From an uncultured Actinomycetes bacterium (lineage in GTDB: Bacteria > Actinomycetota > Actinomycetes > Mycobacteriales > Nakamurellaceae), in contig CALANS010000200.1 in NCBI GenBank assembly GCA_937926105.1, positions 1 to 25,212 of the forward strand: a stretch of DNA of 25,212 bases, written 5' to 3'. This document shows, one piece after another, positions 22,915-25,212 of the stretch (position 1 is its first letter; each line of letters opens with the position of its first letter). Made by a program: the position numbers and the translations under genes. A model generated the notes under the pieces. The model ran no database searches, was not told the DNA's origin, and saw nothing but the letters and a program-made list of their open reading frames with translations.

Positions 22915-24256
22915 TGATGGTGGTCCGCAGTCGGGGCGCCGGAGCCGGTGCAGGCGGCAATGGCTGCGGCGGCGGCGGCTGGCATCGTGTTGGCGGCGGC
23001 TGGGTCGGTGGTCGCGGATGGTAGGAGCCGGGCCGGCTGTCCCAGATGGCGCCGGTGCTGGTGAGGGTGCCGGCGAGGCGGTCGCGGTGCACGATGGTGT
23101 GGTGCCTGGGGCATAGCAGCGCTGCGTTGGTCAGGTCGGTGGGCCCGCCGTCGGCCCAGTGCACCAGGTGGTGCGCGTCGCACCACGCGGCGGGGATGGT
23201 GCAGCCATCGAAGGTGCAGTGCCGGTCGCGGAGCCACAGGGATCGGACCTGGCCGACGGTGAACAGCCGCTGCTCCCGGCCCTGGTCCAGGATCTCCCCG
23301 TCCTTTCCAAGGACGACGGGGATGATCCCCGCATCACACGCCCACTTCCGCACCGTGGCGGGGCCGAGAAGCGTGCCGGCGGCCCGGGAGCCGACCGTGG
23401 TGGCGGCGCCGAGCTGGGCGGCGAGGTCGTCGAAGCCGATGGTGAGCATCAGGGTGGCCTTGGGTGTGGTCGGCGCGTGCCCGGCGCCGGTGTTGGACCG
23501 GCCCAACGCGGCGATGAGCGCCTCGCCGCGGCGCCGCCCCACCGGCCGCATGTCCCGCCGCCCGGAATCGGGGTCTGGTTGGGATGCGGACAGCGGCCCG
23601 ATCGCCGCCTCCAACGTGGCGCGGCCCTCATTGTCCAGGGTGAGGTGGTAGCCCCAGACCCCCGGCGTGGTCTCTCGGCCGGGGGACAGGTCGATCTGCC
23701 GGCGGCAGCGCTGCTGGTGTTCGTTGAACTCGCCCTGCTCGCCGTAGCGGGCCAGGATCTCCTGCTTAAGCCGGCGGACCCCGGCGGGTCTGTGGCCGGC
23801 ACCGACGGTGAGGAACTGCCCCAGCACCACCGGCTTGGCCTGCTCGAGCAGGTCCGGGGCGAGCTTGTCGTACTCCGCAGCGACGACCACCGCGGTGCCC
23901 GGGTCCACATCCACATGCTGGACCGCACCGGCGACCGATGCCAGGTCCGGGCGGGCCAGCACCGCCGCGGTCTGGGCCAGGGTGGCCGCTTCCCGGCGGG
24001 AGTGCCACGCCGCGTCCGAGACCCACCCCGCCGCGTTGGCGTGCTGCGAGGCCTCGATCACCCCCCGGGACTCCGCTTCCGCGATCACGCCGACCAGGCC
24101 AGCGGCGCACAGCGCCCGCAGCTCGGCCAGATCTCCGGCCAAACCAGCCAACTCGCCGCTGCCGCACTGGAACAACACGGTGTGCAGATCACGTAGGGCG
24201 TCCGCGCACCCGGACACGGCCTGCCACCGCTCCAACAGCGCTGTCCCCGTTCCCAT
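22904..24256 (-). CDS. DUF222 / 13E12-family HNH endonuclease-like protein
   Basis: A 450-residue member of the actinobacterial 13E12 repeat family. The N-terminal DUF222 region is mainly helical (ALLERWQAVSGCADALRDLH, then AELRALCAAGLVGVIAEAES, DAAWHSRREAATLAQTAAVL). The C-terminal part is an HNH nuclease with zinc-binding cysteines: HCTFDGCTIPAAWCDAHHLV, then HWADGGPTDLTNAALLCPRHH (about residues 338-385). The last ~45 residues are Pro-rich. Family members occur in many copies per genome and are suspected of mobility, but their function is not established; the HNH fold suggests DNA cleavage. The ATG at 24256 gives the standard N-terminus; the frame continues upstream without support. A LexA-box-like site lies 12 bp before the start, as is known for several M. 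tuberculosis 13E12 genes. Its stop codon lies inside the first bases of a 64-bp tandem repeat. Confidence 0.9.
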   Translation of the reverse strand: MGTGTALLERWQAVSGCADALRDLHTVLFQCGSGELAGLAGDLAELRALCAAGLVGVIAEAESRGVIEASQHANAAGWVSDAAWHSRREAATLAQTAAVLARPDLASVAGAVQHVDVDPGTAVVVAAEYDKLAPDLLEQAKPVVLGQFLTVGAGHRPAGVRRLKQEILARYGEQGEFNEHQQRCRRQIDLSPGRETTPGVWGYHLTLDNEGRATLEAAIGPLSASQPDPDSGRRDMRPVGRRRGEALIAALGRSNTGAGHAPTTPKATLMLTIGFDDLAAQLGAATTVGSRAAGTLLGPATVRKWACDAGIIPVVLGKDGEILDQGREQRLFTVGQVRSLWLRDRHCTFDGCTIPAAWCDAHHLVHWADGGPTDLTNAALLCPRHHTIVHRDRLAGTLTSTGAIWDSRPGSYHPRPPTQPPPTRCQPPPPQPLPPAPAPAPRLRTTISRQ

Positions 24257-24267
24257 ACCTACCACGT

Positions 24268-24283
24268 TAGAACAGGGGTACGA
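24268..24283 (-). promoter_or_regulatory. Probable LexA (SOS) box of the DUF222 gene
   Basis: On the minus strand TCGTAC-ccct-GTTCTA matches 10 of the 12 fixed positions of TCGAAC-N4-GTTCGA. It is 12-27 bp upstream of the DUF222 start. The mismatches lie inside the arms, so affinity may be lower than at the dinB site. Related 13E12 genes in mycobacteria are LexA-regulated, which supports the reading. Confidence 0.5.
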
Positions 24284-24389
24284 CAGGACACTCGGATTGG
24301 TCGACCTTCGGAGTATGTGCTCGCGCAGCCACGTCGACCGCTCGATCGGCGGGAACCGTGTGGTGGCAGGGCGCGTCGCACCGTGCAAC

Positions 24390-24427
24390 CCGCCACCCGC
24401 AACACAGAGCCGCGCGGCGGGTGGCGG
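24390..24427 (+). promoter_or_regulatory. Perfect 11-bp hairpin upstream of the secreted lysozyme-like gene
   Basis: CCGCCACCCGC (24390-24400) is repeated inverted as GCGGGTGGCGG (24417-24427) with a 16-nt loop. It ends 25 bp before the GTG start. It could be a leader-RNA hairpin or an operator. Actinobacterial wall hydrolases are often under c-di-AMP riboswitch control, but I do not find the conserved blocks of that riboswitch here. Confidence 0.4.
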
Positions 24428-24452
24428 CAGCGGACGAGAGGGCAACGGATCT

Positions 24453-25212
24453 GTGACGATCACAAAGGCAATGACCGTCGACGGGCCGGCGCGCCGCCGG
24501 CGTGGTGCGATCTCGCGAGCCGTAGGCGTCGCGACGAGCGCCATAGCGGCTGCGGTGCTATCACTCTCGATCGGAGCCGGGTCAGCCTCGGCGGCTACGG
24601 CGCCGGCGGCTTCCGCCACATCATCGGTCGACTGCACTGCTTCGGCACCCACTCTGGATCCGGTCGTCGCCGCGGGGAGTTACGCCGGCGTCTACCTGTC
24701 GGGTGAGCAGGCCCGCTCGGCGGAGCTGGTGATCGCGGTGGGTAAGGCGATGGGGATCACGGCCCGGGGAGTGCGCATCGCGTTGGCCACCGCGATGCTC
24801 GAATCCTCACTGCTGCCCTGGCAGGTATCCGGACCATACGTGGGACTGTTCCAACAACTAGCCGACCCGACCAGCGGCGCCTACACCGACTACGACCGCA
24901 CCGACCCGGTCGGCGCCACCCGGATGTTCTACCAACAGCTAGTCGACCACGACCCCGGATACCAAACCGACCACCGGCCGGACTGGCAGATCGCCGAACA
25001 GATCCAACAAACCGGCGACGCCGGCCTGTTCCGGCCCTGGCGGCAGCTGGCTGGAGACTTAACGCACGAGTACTACGGCTCAGTGCGGCCGTTCGAGCTC
25101 GATCCAGCACCGGTCGATTGCCCAACCCCCGCTGATTCCGATCCGTCCGTGGTGGCTGGTGGTTTCGATGCGGGGAACATCATCTCCGACGCGGTGTTCT
25201 ACAACACCCACG
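24453..25212 (+). CDS. Secreted lysozyme-like (peptidoglycan hydrolase-type) protein, cut by window end
   Basis: About 253 codons are visible with no stop before the window edge. A signal peptide (RRRRGAISRAVGVATSAIAA, hydrophobic core, cleavage after SASA) is followed by a domain with ITARGVRIALATAMLESSLL (Glu117 in the ESSL motif), GPYVGLFQQ, DPVGATRMFYQQLVDHDPGY and WQIAEQIQQTGDAGLFRPW. This matches the lysozyme-like fold of many actinobacterial and phage wall hydrolases, where A.ESGL and GLFQQ recur; Glu117 is the natural catalytic candidate. The visible end, GFDAGNIISDAVFYNTH, starts a second conserved segment seen in secreted actinobacterial proteins. Codon use is unusual for the window (several CAA and CTA codons). 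The GTG at 24453 has AGAGGG 10 nt upstream; ATG at 24471 has AAAGG only 2 nt upstream and is the alternative. Confidence 0.75.
   Translation, partial: MTITKAMTVDGPARRRRGAISRAVGVATSAIAAAVLSLSIGAGSASAATAPAASATSSVDCTASAPTLDPVVAAGSYAGVYLSGEQARSAELVIAVGKAMGITARGVRIALATAMLESSLLPWQVSGPYVGLFQQLADPTSGAYTDYDRTDPVGATRMFYQQLVDHDPGYQTDHRPDWQIAEQIQQTGDAGLFRPWRQLAGDLTHEYYGSVRPFELDPAPVDCPTPADSDPSVVAGGFDAGNIISDAVFYNTH

Noticed and set aside
24284..24452. c-di-AMP (ydaO-type) riboswitch before the wall-hydrolase-like gene
   Set aside because: Expected from the biology of such genes, but none of the conserved sequence blocks could be found, only a simple hairpin.

Overview
The window is very GC-rich (strong G/C bias at third codon positions, frequent GTG starts, ATGA/GTGA gene overlaps) and comes from a high-GC actinobacterium. 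Pointers are a 13E12/DUF222 HNH protein, an actinobacterial-type HelD motor ATPase, TAnnnT-type -10 elements and LexA boxes of the TCGAAC-N4-GTTCGA type. A Nakamurella/Frankia-like lineage is plausible, but I cannot fix the genus. I see no tRNA, rRNA, CRISPR array, transposase or integrase.

Left part (1-3703): a small secreted SLH-repeat protein whose third repeat is cut short; a RES-domain toxin with its Xre/MbcA/ParS-type antitoxin; and the translesion polymerase DinB, all on the minus strand. The toxin-antitoxin pair lies between two direct copies of the dinB 3' end. One copy is the live gene's tail (2364-2445). The other is a detached 82-bp remnant with an in-frame stop (867-948), which suggests past insertion at, or recombination into, the dinB tail. 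A LexA-box-like sequence lies immediately upstream of the dinB start.

Middle-left (3704-10419): a divergent two-gene operon encoding an AddB-like nuclease without a helicase Walker A and an AddA-like UvrD helicase-nuclease, probably the two subunits of a double-strand-break resection enzyme. With dinB and the SOS-type box this forms a DNA-repair block.

Centre (10420-16683): a sugar-uptake operon with a clear promoter: ROK regulator, Gfo/Idh/MocA oxidoreductase, lipoprotein solute-binding protein and two CUT1-type permeases, in tightly coupled order. No ATPase gene is present, so a shared MsiK-like ATPase elsewhere is likely.

Right-centre (16684-20328): a VTT/DedA-like membrane protein converges on, and overlaps by 80 bp, a large membrane protein joining a rhomboid-like N-terminal domain (candidate Ser186/His231 pair) to a C-terminal DUF2156 aminoacyl-phospholipid synthase domain. 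Both probably act on membrane lipids.

Right (20329-25212): a HelD-type RNA polymerase-recycling ATPase; a 64-bp tandem repeat that begins within the last codons of a DUF222/HNH (13E12) gene; a LexA-box-like site upstream of that gene; and the first ~250 codons of a secreted lysozyme-like protein running off the window end.
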